Below, piece after piece: positions 12,373 through 20,660 of a DNA stretch of 64,000 nucleotides. The notes below the pieces were generated by a model, which saw nothing but the letters and a program-made list of their open reading frames with translations, ran no database searches and was not told the DNA's origin. This DNA is from Fusibacter bizertensis (lineage in GTDB: Bacteria > Bacillota > Clostridia > Peptostreptococcales > Acidaminobacteraceae), in contig NZ_JARYZI010000003.1 of assembly GCF_029914245.1 (NCBI RefSeq), positions 124,001-188,000 of the forward strand, given 5' to 3'. Within the stretch, counting starts at the first letter, position 1. Each line of letters starts with the position of its first letter. The position numbers and the translations under genes are program-made.

Positions 12373-13201
12373 AATCATCCTCCTCGAGTAATTTTTCTAG
12401 CTTCTTATGAACTAACTTTTGATGATTTGTCATTTGCAAGGTATATTGCCCAAGTGCTCTATATAGTGGCACTAAATCTTTACTTAGCGCATTCAAATGT
12501 GCCTCTATAGTACCGACATCGCCTCGAACAATGGGACCAGTGAGTGCTTTTTTTGTCCCTAGTATATTGATGTTATCCAGAGTGTTTGAAACGAGCGGCC
12601 ATATGGCCTTCTGTGCTTCATCAGCATCAAGTCCAAGTTCCATAAACTGGCTTAATCCAAAATCAATTACAGCGACTAGGTAATTTGAAATGATTGCAGC
12701 TCCAGCGTGATATTTTGATTTTAGTTCAGATTGAATGCCAAAATAATTAGTTATTTTTAGGTTGAGTCCCGATTCAATAAAAACATCTAAATTTTCAATA
12801 CCAAAATAGATATTATCAAAACTTCGCAGATCTGATACCACATTAGGAAAAGCCATTAGTGGATGAATAGAAAACACACGGTTACTCAACTTCTTTAAAG
12901 ACTCTACCGTATGCGCACCACTAGAGTGGAAAAAAAACTTTTCAGAAAAATCAATGCCTTGGGTTTCAAGTTCAGATACAACCCTATCTATTTGGTCGTC
13001 TGGAACTGTAATTCCAATCACATCTGAAATTCCTACAAGTTTGTCTAGCTCGGTATATATATCAACTTGTGATAGCCGTTGATCAAGCACAAGTGCTTTA
13101 CCATGTCTAGAATAATATCCAGATATACTATACCCTTGCTCTTTAAATAACAAGCCTAGCGATTGACCTACTTTGCCAGCACCTATAAATCCTATAGTCA
13201 T
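12344..13201 (-). CDS. Rossmann-like/DUF2520 oxidoreductase, candidate ketopantoate reductase
   Basis: A 285-residue NAD(P)-dependent dehydrogenase-like protein: Rossmann domain starting [16 protein letters not shown] (GxGxxG loop), VPDD and HSSGAHT motifs, and a C-terminal DUF2520 helical domain. It opens the pantothenate operon, overlaps panB, and no panE lies in the operon. The missing step, ketopantoate to pantoate, is what this protein could perform, as reported for the alternative reductase PanG; that assignment is inference. I use the ATG at 13201 (GGAG site six bases upstream) and not the longer reading frame to 13258, which would run through a terminator hairpin. Confidence 0.75.
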   Translation of the reverse strand: MTIGFIGAGKVGQSLGLLFKEQGYSISGYYSRHGKALVLDQRLSQVDIYTELDKLVGISDVIGITVPDDQIDRVVSELETQGIDFSEKFFFHSSGAHTVESLKKLSNRVFSIHPLMAFPNVVSDLRSFDNIYFGIENLDVFIESGLNLKITNYFGIQSELKSKYHAGAAIISNYLVAVIDFGLSQFMELGLDADEAQKAIWPLVSNTLDNINILGTKKALTGPIVRGDVGTIEAHLNALSKDLVPLYRALGQYTLQMTNHQKLVHKKLEKLLEEDDYDKDHNINF

Positions 13202-13225
13202 ATCAAGCTCCATTTCCCATTGGTC

Positions 13226-13387
13226 AAAAAAATAAAAAACCCTTTTTGCACAAGACAAAAAGAGCTACAAATTCTGTAATCTAATCTTTCAGTCTCATGC
13301 AAATGCTTTGAGCTGTAATAAATTATTGAACAACTTTAGTTGTAATATACTCTTGAATCATCATGTATAGTCCCTACGGGTACTATC
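13226..13387 (-). promoter_or_regulatory. Pantothenate operon leader with attenuator-like terminator
   Basis: The leader runs from the predicted transcription start near 13387 to the first pan gene. Its 5' end folds into a hairpin at 13386-13367: ATAGT, a single unpaired A, CCC, loop GTA, GGG, ACTAT. A second hairpin follows (ACAAC-TAAA-GTTGT). At 13264-13240 a nine-pair stem (CTCTTTTTG with CAAAAAGGG, one wobble) is followed by a long T tract to 13226: an intrinsic terminator 25 bases before the gene. This layout suggests conditional termination. Its likeness to the pan RNA motif is a guess. Confidence 0.6.
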
Positions 13388-13393
13388 AAAAAC

Positions 13394-13399
13394 ATTATA
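13394..13399 (-). promoter_or_regulatory. Extended -10 promoter of the pantothenate operon
   Basis: TATAAT with TGC directly upstream (extended -10) on the minus strand, placing transcription start near 13387 at the foot of the leader hairpin. The best -35 at 17 bases is TTAATT, which is weak. Confidence 0.6.
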
Positions 13400-13449
13400 G
13401 CACAAAGCATATTATAAATTAAGAAAAAATTGTGTCATTTCTGTAAACG

Positions 13450-13492
13450 AAAAAATGCTACTATGAATACAAAAGTTTTCACAATAGCATTT
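13450..13492 (-). terminator. Intrinsic terminator after the zinc-ribbon gene
   Basis: On the minus strand AATGCTA pairs with TAGCATT, and the inner bases TTGTGAA and TTCATAG extend the stem with two G-T pairs. Six T follow. It lies a few bases after the stop of the 51-residue gene and separates it from the pantothenate promoter. Confidence 0.85.
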
Positions 13493-13497
13493 AATAA

Positions 13498-13653
13498 TTA
13501 TTCTTTTGTTTTTGTTTCATACATCATAGCATACTCATGATCAACTTCTGATTCACATGATTTACACAAATTATACTTGTTCACCTTTTTTTCATCGCCA
13601 CAACGTTTACAAAATTTCACTTCAAATTGATTACCCTTAACGATATCCTTCAT
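13498..13653 (-). CDS. Small zinc-ribbon protein, 51 residues
   Basis: A short reading frame of 51 codons with clear support. A GGAGG ribosome site lies 6 bases upstream of the ATG at 13653, a strong terminator follows the stop, and the protein has two paired cysteine motifs, C15-x2-C18 and C30-x2-C33, as in a four-cysteine zinc ribbon. The C-terminus is acidic to polar (residues 34-51, rich in Glu, Lys, Thr). I do not know its function; such mini zinc ribbons often bind nucleic acid or protein partners. It lies 70 bases after the kinase gene and may share its transcript. Confidence 0.8.
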   Translation of the reverse strand: MKDIVKGNQFEVKFCKRCGDEKKVNKYNLCKSCESEVDHEYAMMYETKTKE

Positions 13654-13723
13654 ACTCAGCCTCCATCAATAGCATTATTGTATACAATTATCCTATAATG
13701 TAATTTTACTGTATGGCTGGTAA

Positions 13724-14434
13724 TTATGCAAGTGTTTTTATAAAATCTTTCATAATTTCTTTTCTTTTTTCTTGCTGAATATGGGTCATTGCTAATATTT
13801 TCTCGAAAACTTCATAGGAAACAAGATTATATTGTTTACCTATTAACTCTAATAAAATTTTTCCTAAACTAAAATAGTCACTCGATTCATCAACTTTATC
13901 AGTTAAAAACATCATCTCAGGTGAGATGTACCCCCAACTGCCTACAAAATGATTTAGCTGTTGCCTGTTTTCAGTAAAGATAGATGTACTAAAATCAATT
14001 ATAAACACATTGTAGTGCCTATCAATAATCAAATTCTCTGGTTTCAAGTCAAGATGCAATACACCTTCAGTATGAATTGCATTTAACGCTTTAATTGCAT
14101 TATACAAAATAAGCTCTAAATTTTGCAATGAAGCGTTTTTTTTCATTTTACTCTTAATTAATTGAGAAAATGTAATACCATCAATATTATTCGTGTAAAT
14201 TTTCAGTGACTGATGCGTCATTTTATAATCAATTAACTTTGGAATACAATTGCAATTCGATTGGTTAAGTTTTTTTAGTATAGTAAGTTCATCTAATCCC
14301 TCTTTTACATTTGTCGTCTTGCATATAAATTTAAATCCTGTTTTTATAAATTCCACTAGCTCAACTTGAGGTGTTATTTTCGAGCGTTTGTACTCGCCAA
14401 GTGAAATATCTAAAACCTTACTTTCAGTGATCAA
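13724..14434 (-). CDS. Hanks-type Ser/Thr protein kinase, soluble
   Basis: A 236-residue minimal eukaryotic-like kinase. It has a lysine in ICKTT (VAIK position), a catalytic loop HLDLKPEN near residue 127, a metal-binding DFS in place of DFG near residue 145, and GSWGYISPE for the activation segment and APE motif. There is no membrane segment and no PASTA sensor. I chose the TTG at 14434 because GGAGG at 14445-14441 lies six bases upstream; the longer frame has no ribosome site. It follows the TadE-like gene by 76 bases, so it may act on that secretion-like cluster, but no substrate is evident. Confidence 0.82.
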   Translation of the reverse strand: MITESKVLDISLGEYKRSKITPQVELVEFIKTGFKFICKTTNVKEGLDELTILKKLNQSNCNCIPKLIDYKMTHQSLKIYTNNIDGITFSQLIKSKMKKNASLQNLELILYNAIKALNAIHTEGVLHLDLKPENLIIDRHYNVFIIDFSTSIFTENRQQLNHFVGSWGYISPEMMFLTDKVDESSDYFSLGKILLELIGKQYNLVSYEVFEKILAMTHIQQEKRKEIMKDFIKTLA

Positions 14435-14510
14435 TATTCGCCTCCGTTTAATATCAAATTTATGAAACAACAATATGAAAAACGATTTTCACAAAGCTCA
14501 CATTTGACTC

Positions 14511-15134
14511 CTACCGTTCTTCAGCAACAAAATCATAACAATTTTTACAAGCTGTATATCCTTTTTCCTTAGCAAGATTGATGACGATACCAAATTTACT
14601 TTTTCTAAGATGAAAACAATCTGCTTTATGGTATTTTTCGCCATAAGTGGTTATATAAACAGTTGCCTCTTTAAATTGCTCACCATCAGAAACTGCAGCA
14701 GCACTTAATGGTATATAAATCTGCTTCACTCTATTAAGTGATAACAATTTATACTGATACTTAATTTCAAATTGTGCAAACCCAAATCCATCAAACTCAA
14801 TTTTAGTACTTATAATTTTAACAAGATTTTCAATACCTTTATTATGAATTTCCTTTTTAAAAATTGTTTTTGACAACTCATTAAGAACGTTTGTATTAAT
14901 CTTTTCTTGAATTATTTTTTCATGCCCCATGAAGGGCATACTATAAAGGCTCATTTCATCTCTAGTATTTAATGCACTCCAAGTAACTCTCTCATCAACA
15001 TAATAAGATATTAACGTTCCAAATAGAGTGATCATTATAATCATCATTATCGGAAATGTTACGATAGCCTCAAGTGCGATTGATCCACCTTCATCCTTTT
15101 TCATCATTTTTGATTTTCTGTTGAGAATACACAT
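14511..15134 (-). CDS. TadE-like membrane protein with C-terminal Cys/His motif
   Basis: A 207-residue protein with one N-terminal membrane segment (about residues 20-45) preceded by GGSIALEAIVTFP, the kind of segment seen in TadE-like pseudopilins. The C-terminal part holds YGEKYHKADCFHL and, later, GYTACKNC: one His, three Cys, spaced like a small metal-binding module found at the ends of many Gram-positive surface or competence proteins. The ATG at 15134 has a GAGGAG site six bases upstream. It is the third gene after another TadE-like gene and a DUF5702-like gene. Confidence 0.75.
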   Translation of the reverse strand: MCILNRKSKMMKKDEGGSIALEAIVTFPIMMIIMITLFGTLISYYVDERVTWSALNTRDEMSLYSMPFMGHEKIIQEKINTNVLNELSKTIFKKEIHNKGIENLVKIISTKIEFDGFGFAQFEIKYQYKLLSLNRVKQIYIPLSAAAVSDGEQFKEATVYITTYGEKYHKADCFHLRKSKFGIVINLAKEKGYTACKNCYDFVAEER

Positions 15135-15235
15135 GACTCACTCCTCATAACTCACCTCTCATAAAATAGTCACACTTATTGTCACTTAGATTACACGCAT
15201 GGTGTGTTATCAAAATGTAGTTTCAATGATTTCTC

Positions 15236-17167
15236 TTATGGGTCAATTGAATTGAAAAAACCTAATTGATGCATCCTTGATAATAATCGTCCTGAATCTT
15301 TCCACTTTATTGTAACGATATGACCTCTTGAAAAGTTTGATAAAGTATAACGCGCCTCACTACTTTGGTTTATCTCTAATTCAAAAAGAGTCATTGTCCT
15401 TTTAATTGTCTTTTCAAATGATTGAACGTATAACAATACCCTTAGATAATCTTGGTAATATAAATTTGAATTCATATTATTTTTCACCTTATCATCTGCT
15501 TTTATTGACGAGTACTTTTGTGAACTTGAGTCAGCTTTAAGTAATGCCTTTATATCCGTTCGCCAATCGGTTGATTTTTTTATCATTGCAACACCTTCAC
15601 CTTTTAACAATGCATTAACATCGGTATAACTTTCAGCAGTAGACCAAAGTAGAATTCCACTACTAAAAGCGATTGCACGCCATGGCTGAGGTAACGCGAC
15701 TGTCAATTGTCCCAATTGTTTTAGTTTATCTGACGATTGCATTAAGCTTAGTAAATTTGATGGGATTCTAAGTGCAATAATTGATAAACGAATTTTAGAC
15801 ATACTGTTTTGCTCTTCACTTTCACCAGTAATAATGTATTCAATTTCACCATTAATTGTTCTTTCAGTAGTTAGTCGATCATTAAATTCAAATTTTCTAG
15901 GACAGTTGCGATCGTAACTTTTAAAAACGGTTAATAGATATTCTGAAATCAATACTTTTTGACTAAATAATTCGCTTTCAAAATGAAAGGTGTCTTTTGT
16001 ATGATCTAAGGCGTCTGGAATCTCTAATTTTTTATCTCCTATTTCTATTCCAGAAAAATTTTGTTCAAGCTTGTAAAGTGCATCTAAAATGCTTTCATAG
16101 ATACTTTTACCGGTCTCTTTGATCTCCATTTTAACTACTGAGTCTACTTCATTTAAAAGCCTCTCAATGTCTGCATTATAAGCATCAATTGAAGATACTA
16201 GCTGTTCCTTAATCAAATGTAAATTGTCAATTTCAAACTCATTTAAATTTTCAACGTCTTCTTCGGAAGCTAACTTTTCAATATCACTTTGAATCTCAGT
16301 CAATTCAAACTCAAGAATAGTAATATCCATCTCAATAACTCTAATCTTTTCTTCTATTTTGTCGACAGCTTCCAGTTCATCAGAAATTTCCTTACACCAT
16401 TTTAAAAATGAATCTTCTATATTGATAAACTCCTCATATTTTTGGTTATAGAATACTGTGCTAATTGCTTCATTTTTTTCCATATCTACTACTTCACTTA
16501 GTTGATTCATTAGAATTCTCATATCAGCTTCAAACTCTCTACTTAGTTTCTCTAGATACTGTTTTATTGAATTTTTATAATTTCCAAGCATATCTACTGA
16601 TTTTGCATCTAATAAAGACATTTTCAACAGATTGATTTCATTCTTCTCAAAGTATTTTTCAAGTTTTTTTTCGGTATGACTCAAACGATCCATCAAAGTT
16701 TTAAATTTCGCAAGTTGTTTATTTTGCTCAAATATCTCAAAACCTTTTTCTAGAGCTGACTGTGTAACGACAACAACCGCTGCATTGTTTAAAGCGTTTA
16801 TAAATACCTCTGGATCTGTTAGAGTATCTCTATGGCTTTCAATTGTTATGTCCGAAAGATTAGTGATCAATTTGTTCTTAATAGCATATTGTTTTGTTAA
16901 ATTTTCAAAAGACAAGTCCTCTGTATTTGCTAAAATTCCAAACTCATTAAAAATGAATCCATTATACCTAGATAAATATGATTCACTTGAGGCATATGCT
17001 AACTTTTGCATTTCATTTTCATTTTCTATCAATTGTAGTAAAGAATATGTTAACACACACCCCAATATAATCACAGGTAAAATAATCACGAGTAAAATGG
17101 AAATACCACCTCTTTGATCATCACATGTATATCTAAAAGCGCCCCTCTTTCTGCCCTTATCATCCAT
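15236..17167 (-). CDS. DUF5702-like membrane-anchored coiled-coil protein
   Basis: A 643-residue protein with an N-terminal membrane segment (about residues 22-45, GGISILLVIILPVIILG) after a short basic leader, as in Tad-type pilus-associated proteins. Residues roughly 140-340 are rich in Glu, Lys and Leu and predicted coiled coil; the last third is mixed globular, ending near RMHQLGFF. This layout fits the clostridial DUF5702 family found with TadE genes. Its function is unknown. Start ATG at 17167 with AAAGGAG six bases upstream, 3 bases after the preceding TadE-like stop. Confidence 0.65.
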   Translation of the reverse strand: MDDKGRKRGAFRYTCDDQRGGISILLVIILPVIILGCVLTYSLLQLIENENEMQKLAYASSESYLSRYNGFIFNEFGILANTEDLSFENLTKQYAIKNKLITNLSDITIESHRDTLTDPEVFINALNNAAVVVVTQSALEKGFEIFEQNKQLAKFKTLMDRLSHTEKKLEKYFEKNEINLLKMSLLDAKSVDMLGNYKNSIKQYLEKLSREFEADMRILMNQLSEVVDMEKNEAISTVFYNQKYEEFINIEDSFLKWCKEISDELEAVDKIEEKIRVIEMDITILEFELTEIQSDIEKLASEEDVENLNEFEIDNLHLIKEQLVSSIDAYNADIERLLNEVDSVVKMEIKETGKSIYESILDALYKLEQNFSGIEIGDKKLEIPDALDHTKDTFHFESELFSQKVLISEYLLTVFKSYDRNCPRKFEFNDRLTTERTINGEIEYIITGESEEQNSMSKIRLSIIALRIPSNLLSLMQSSDKLKQLGQLTVALPQPWRAIAFSSGILLWSTAESYTDVNALLKGEGVAMIKKSTDWRTDIKALLKADSSSQKYSSIKADDKVKNNMNSNLYYQDYLRVLLYVQSFEKTIKRTMTLFELEINQSSEARYTLSNFSRGHIVTIKWKDSGRLLSRMHQLGFFNSIDP

Positions 17168-17170
17168 TCT

Positions 17171-17554
17171 TTACTCCTTTGAGTCTTCTCTTAGAAATAT
17201 TTGACTCGCTTCGTTAGCAAGTGCTAAGAACGTCCTATTGTAGCGTACAATATGCCAATCACCTTTATTATTAAAATAATCTTCACGACTTGGTAGTGTG
17301 AATTGATTATTAATGGTACTTGTATTCTCTAAAATATTAATTTGATAAAACAACCAATCTCTATGTATAACTGGATATTCGTTTTTAGTCGTCAGTGTAT
17401 TTATTGATGCATCTTCTAAAGTATTCATCAAAAAATATCTTGAAAAGTTCATCTCATCTAAATTCAATTGTGTTGCAAATGAAAATAAAGAGAAAATAAA
17501 TAATATAATCACTAAGATTATCGGTATTATAATAACACTCTCTAAAGCGTTCAA
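17171..17554 (-). CDS. TadE-like pseudopilin
   Basis: A 127-residue protein that starts MNALESVIIIPIILVIIL: a glutamate five residues in, followed by a hydrophobic helix, the layout of TadE-type minor pilins. The remainder is a short soluble domain. The start is TTG at 17554, chosen because GGAGG at 17566-17562 lies seven bases upstream; the upstream ATG codons have no ribosome site. It is the first gene of the string TadE-like, DUF5702-like, TadE-like, kinase. No TadA ATPase, TadB/C platform or prepilin peptidase gene is in the window. Confidence 0.7.
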   Translation of the reverse strand: MNALESVIIIPIILVIILFIFSLFSFATQLNLDEMNFSRYFLMNTLEDASINTLTTKNEYPVIHRDWLFYQINILENTSTINNQFTLPSREDYFNNKGDWHIVRYNRTFLALANEASQIFLREDSKE

Positions 17555-17633
17555 AGGAATACCTCCTAATATATGGGATTTATACAACATTAACATTTTT
17601 TATTTATAATGTCAATATTTAACATTTTTTGCA

Positions 17634-17673
17634 TAAAAAAAAGCATCCAAAAACAAGTTGTTATTTGGATGCT
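17634..17673 (-). terminator. Intrinsic terminator after typA
   Basis: On the minus strand AGCATCCAAA and TTTGGATGCT pair around a short loop, followed by eight T. It begins 16 bases after the typA stop codon. Confidence 0.9.
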
Positions 17674-17689
17674 AGTATTTATCTATAAA

Positions 17690-19537
17690 TTATACAGTTT
17701 CAACAATTTCTTGTTCTTTAAAAACTTTATTTCTATTTCTTAAACGATCCGTTTCGTTAAGAAGTCTCTTTCTCATCCTTAATGAGTCAGGCGTGATTTC
17801 AAGTAGCTCATCGTCTTCAATGAAAGTCAAAGCCTCTTCCATATTAAAGATTTTAGGTGGTAAAAGTTTTATTGCATCATCAGATCCAGAAGCACGCGTA
17901 TTTGTTAATTTCTTATTCTTAGTTGGATTAACAACCATATCATCTCTTCTAGAATTGATACCGATAATCATCCCCTCATAAACTTCTGTACCCGCATCGA
18001 TCATCATCGTAGCACGATCAGATAAATTAAAGAGTGAATAAGACATTGCAACGCCACCTTGTTGAGAAATTAAGACGCCATTAGCACGTTTTGGAATTTC
18101 CCCTTTATACGGTTGGAACTCATAGAATGAGCGAATCAATACACCTTCGCCTCTTGTTACGTTTACAAATTCACTACGGTAACCCAAAAGCCCTCTCGTT
18201 GGTACAACAAATTCAACTCTTGTATAACCATCTTCAGCATGCATCGTCTCCATTAAACCTTTTCTGATACTAAGTTCAGAAATTACAGACCCTGAATACT
18301 CATCAGGTACAATAGCTATAACGCGCTCAACAGGTTCACATCTAACACCGTCAATATTTTTCATCAACACTTGTGGTTTTGAAACAGCTACTTCATATCC
18401 TTCACGTCTCATGTTTTCTAGTAAAATAGAAAGATGTAACTCTCCTCTTCCAGAAACTCTAAATCCATCTTGAACAGAATCAAGTGCATCTACTCTTAGT
18501 CCTACGTTTACTTCGAGTTCTTTATCCAGTCTATTTTTCAAATGTCTATTCGTAACAAATTTACCACTTCTGCCACAGAAAGGTGAATCGTTGATTAGAA
18601 AATTCATTGATAAAGTTGGTTCTTCAATTACGATCATAGGCATCGGATCAATAAAACTTGGATTACAGATAGTTTCACCAATTGATATATCATCAATTCC
18701 TGCAATTACAACCATATCGCCAGCATAAGCTTCTTGTACTTCTGCTCTAGATAGCCCCTCGTAGACGTATAATTTTGAAACACGAGCTTTTTCAACTGTG
18801 CCACCACGTTTACTTACTGCGATCTGTTCACCTTGTTTAATTGTCCCTCTAACTACTCGACCAATTCCAAGTCTTCCCACATAATCATCATAATCAAGTG
18901 ACGATACTTGTAATTGCAAAGGTTCTTCTTTTGAAACAGCATATGGTTCAACATGGCTTAAGATAGTTTCAAACAATGGTGATAAGTCAGTGCTTTCCTC
19001 TTCCATTGTACGTTTTGCAATGCCTTCTTTGGCAATACCATATACAATTGGGAAGTCAAGTTGTTGGTCATCTGCATTAAGTTCTACAAATAGGTCAAAA
19101 GTCAGATCAACTACCTCTTCCGCTCTTTGATCTTTCTTATCGATTTTATTGATGAAAAGAATTGGTTTTAAACCTCTTTCCAAAGATTTTTTAAGTACAA
19201 AACGTGTTTGAGGCATTGGTCCTTCACTAGAGTCAACTAATAAAACCACTGTATCAACAGTTTTCATAATACGCTCAACTTCTGATGAGAAGTCAGCATG
19301 GCCTGGTGTGTCTACTATATTTATTTTGTATCCATTGTACATAATTGAGCAGTTTTTAGAATATATAGTAATGCCACGTTCACGCTCTAAATCATTACTG
19401 TCCATAACACAATCTGGTACAACTTCATTTGCTCTAAATACATTGCTTTGATTAAGGAATGCATCTACTAATGTAGACTTTCCTGCATCGACATGCGCAA
19501 TCACTGCAATATTGATGATGCCTTTGATATTTGACAT
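17690..19537 (-). CDS. typA: Translational GTPase TypA/BipA
   Basis: TypA/BipA is a ribosome-binding GTPase of the elongation factor family that helps 50S assembly and growth under stress. The 615 residues show the G motifs AHVDAGKST (G1), RGITI (G2), DTPGHADF (G3) and NKIDK (G4), then EF-G-like domains and the BipA C-terminal domain. The length is normal. The gene has an extended -10 promoter upstream and a terminator downstream, so it appears to be transcribed alone. A GGAGAG ribosome site precedes the ATG. Confidence 0.97.
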   Translation of the reverse strand: MSNIKGIINIAVIAHVDAGKSTLVDAFLNQSNVFRANEVVPDCVMDSNDLERERGITIYSKNCSIMYNGYKINIVDTPGHADFSSEVERIMKTVDTVVLLVDSSEGPMPQTRFVLKKSLERGLKPILFINKIDKKDQRAEEVVDLTFDLFVELNADDQQLDFPIVYGIAKEGIAKRTMEEESTDLSPLFETILSHVEPYAVSKEEPLQLQVSSLDYDDYVGRLGIGRVVRGTIKQGEQIAVSKRGGTVEKARVSKLYVYEGLSRAEVQEAYAGDMVVIAGIDDISIGETICNPSFIDPMPMIVIEEPTLSMNFLINDSPFCGRSGKFVTNRHLKNRLDKELEVNVGLRVDALDSVQDGFRVSGRGELHLSILLENMRREGYEVAVSKPQVLMKNIDGVRCEPVERVIAIVPDEYSGSVISELSIRKGLMETMHAEDGYTRVEFVVPTRGLLGYRSEFVNVTRGEGVLIRSFYEFQPYKGEIPKRANGVLISQQGGVAMSYSLFNLSDRATMMIDAGTEVYEGMIIGINSRRDDMVVNPTKNKKLTNTRASGSDDAIKLLPPKIFNMEEALTFIEDDELLEITPDSLRMRKRLLNETDRLRNRNKVFKEQEIVETV

Positions 19538-19587
19538 TTAAACTCTCCTGTTTACATAAAAAGAAACGATATTTTCAACCTTTTAAT

Positions 19588-19593
19588 TTTATA
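19588..19593 (-). promoter_or_regulatory. Extended -10 promoter of typA
   Basis: TATAAA preceded by TGG on the minus strand, about 50 bases upstream of the typA start. No convincing -35 hexamer. Confidence 0.5.
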
Positions 19594-19648
19594 CCATTTT
19601 CAAGGTAAAAGATATGAAAAGTTGATAAATAATAAAAAAAACTTTTTT

Positions 19649-19686
19649 AAAAAAAAGCCATTGTCATATCAAGATATGACAATGGC
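19649..19686 (-). terminator. Intrinsic terminator after the transglutaminase gene
   Basis: A perfect inverted repeat at 19686-19657 (GCCATTGTCATATC and its complement) is followed on the minus strand by eight T. One of the strongest terminators of the window. Confidence 0.93.
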
Positions 19687-19724
19687 ACAAATTGTTAGGG
19701 GAAGGAGATTAATTAACTGCTAGT

Positions 19725-20516
19725 TTAGTATATTTTAGATGCTTTATAATCATTAAATGATTTATACATCGAAACGCTTTTTTTTGCTTGTACGTAAGCT
19801 GAATCAACTGTGGTGTCAACCACTTTCCATTCGCCACTTACAAAGACTTCATTCCATGCATGATAAATCTCTTTTGTAGGTGTTGAGTAGCCTTTAACAA
19901 GTTTTGTGGGAACACCAACACTTCTTAACATCGCTGCTGTTAACGAAGAATAGTCATAGCATATACCGATTTTAGAAGTATAAATTGTATCCACATTTGG
20001 AAAATAACCACTTGTTACTGTTTTAGCTTTATCGTAATCATACTTGTAATTTTTGGTTACATAATTATAAATTGCTTGAACTTTATCTTCATCTTTTATT
20101 AAACCTTTTGTCAATGCTTTTGCTTTAATAACAGCTAAAGATGAATCAGAAAACTCAATATCTTGTATTGACTCTAAAAAGACACTATTGCTATTCACTA
20201 AATCCAAAGTTACATTGGCTTTTGATAATTCTTTATAACTATTGCCAGTTGTGTTTTGCATCACTCTAACTGTATAATCACCATTTCCTAATTGAAGCGG
20301 AAACTGATTAATATCGTTATCAACGATTGGGTAAGTATATCTCACACCATCTTTTTCAACTAACAATAGAATTTTTGCACTGCTTGTATCTTCAAGTTGA
20401 ACTTTAACTACACCGTTTTCGATGTCTGGTTGGATGACTTGAGAAGAAGCAAATGATTGTGTTGAAGTGCCAATTAGCAATAACAAAGCTACTGCAAGAC
20501 TCATCATTTTTTTCAT
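19725..20516 (-). CDS. Secreted transglutaminase-like protein under c-di-GMP control
   Basis: A 263-residue exported protein. The signal peptide spans about residues 1-24, ending SFASS. The C-terminal half is a transglutaminase/protease-like core with the catalytic triad visible as Cys in GICYDYSS, His in YHAWNEVF and Asp in VVDTTVD. Such proteins act on surface or wall polymers as amide-bond hydrolases or cross-linkers; the substrate is unknown. No sorting signal is present. The gene is preceded by two c-di-GMP-I riboswitches and its ribosome site (GGGAG) lies at the 3' edge of the nearer aptamer. A strong terminator follows. A sortase gene lies upstream. Confidence 0.88.
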   Translation of the reverse strand: MKKMMSLAVALLLLIGTSTQSFASSQVIQPDIENGVVKVQLEDTSSAKILLLVEKDGVRYTYPIVDNDINQFPLQLGNGDYTVRVMQNTTGNSYKELSKANVTLDLVNSNSVFLESIQDIEFSDSSLAVIKAKALTKGLIKDEDKVQAIYNYVTKNYKYDYDKAKTVTSGYFPNVDTIYTSKIGICYDYSSLTAAMLRSVGVPTKLVKGYSTPTKEIYHAWNEVFVSGEWKVVDTTVDSAYVQAKKSVSMYKSFNDYKASKIY

Positions 20517-20521
20517 AAAAG

Positions 20522-20615
20522 CTCTCCCTTCGGTAGCACGGCTGCCATTCTTTCGAAAGGCCCTATGGCTTTGCGTCCCATCGTTTCCAATGGTTTGCTA
20601 TTTTCGGTGAGAGTT
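20522..20615 (-). promoter_or_regulatory. c-di-GMP-I riboswitch, gene-proximal copy
   Basis: On the minus strand the conserved GEMM-I core is present in order: AGCAAACC, a GAAA tetraloop hairpin, GGGACGCAAAGCC, GGGCCT, a second hairpin, GGCAGCC and GCTACCGAAGGG. The 3' end contains GGGAG, the likely ribosome site of the transglutaminase gene six bases from its ATG. CTCTC at the 5' edge can pair with GAGAG at the 3' edge, which would hide that site, so ligand binding may switch translation off. The aptamer identity is clear; the direction of switching is inferred. Confidence 0.93.
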
Positions 20616-20660
20616 ACTCATCACAATATGAAATTATTGAAGCTTTTCAAAAAATAGAAA

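Noticed and set aside
13202-13258. Longer start for the DUF2520 gene at 13258
   Set aside because: The added codons would be encoded by a terminator hairpin and its T tract, and the ATG at 13201 has a proper ribosome site.
16785-17117. Plus-strand frame of 110 codons inside the DUF5702-like gene
   Set aside because: Shadow of the real minus-strand gene; no ribosome site or known domain.
17594-17625. TTGACA as -35 of the TadE-like operon
   Set aside because: The best -10 at 17 bases is TAATGT, which is too poor to list as a promoter.
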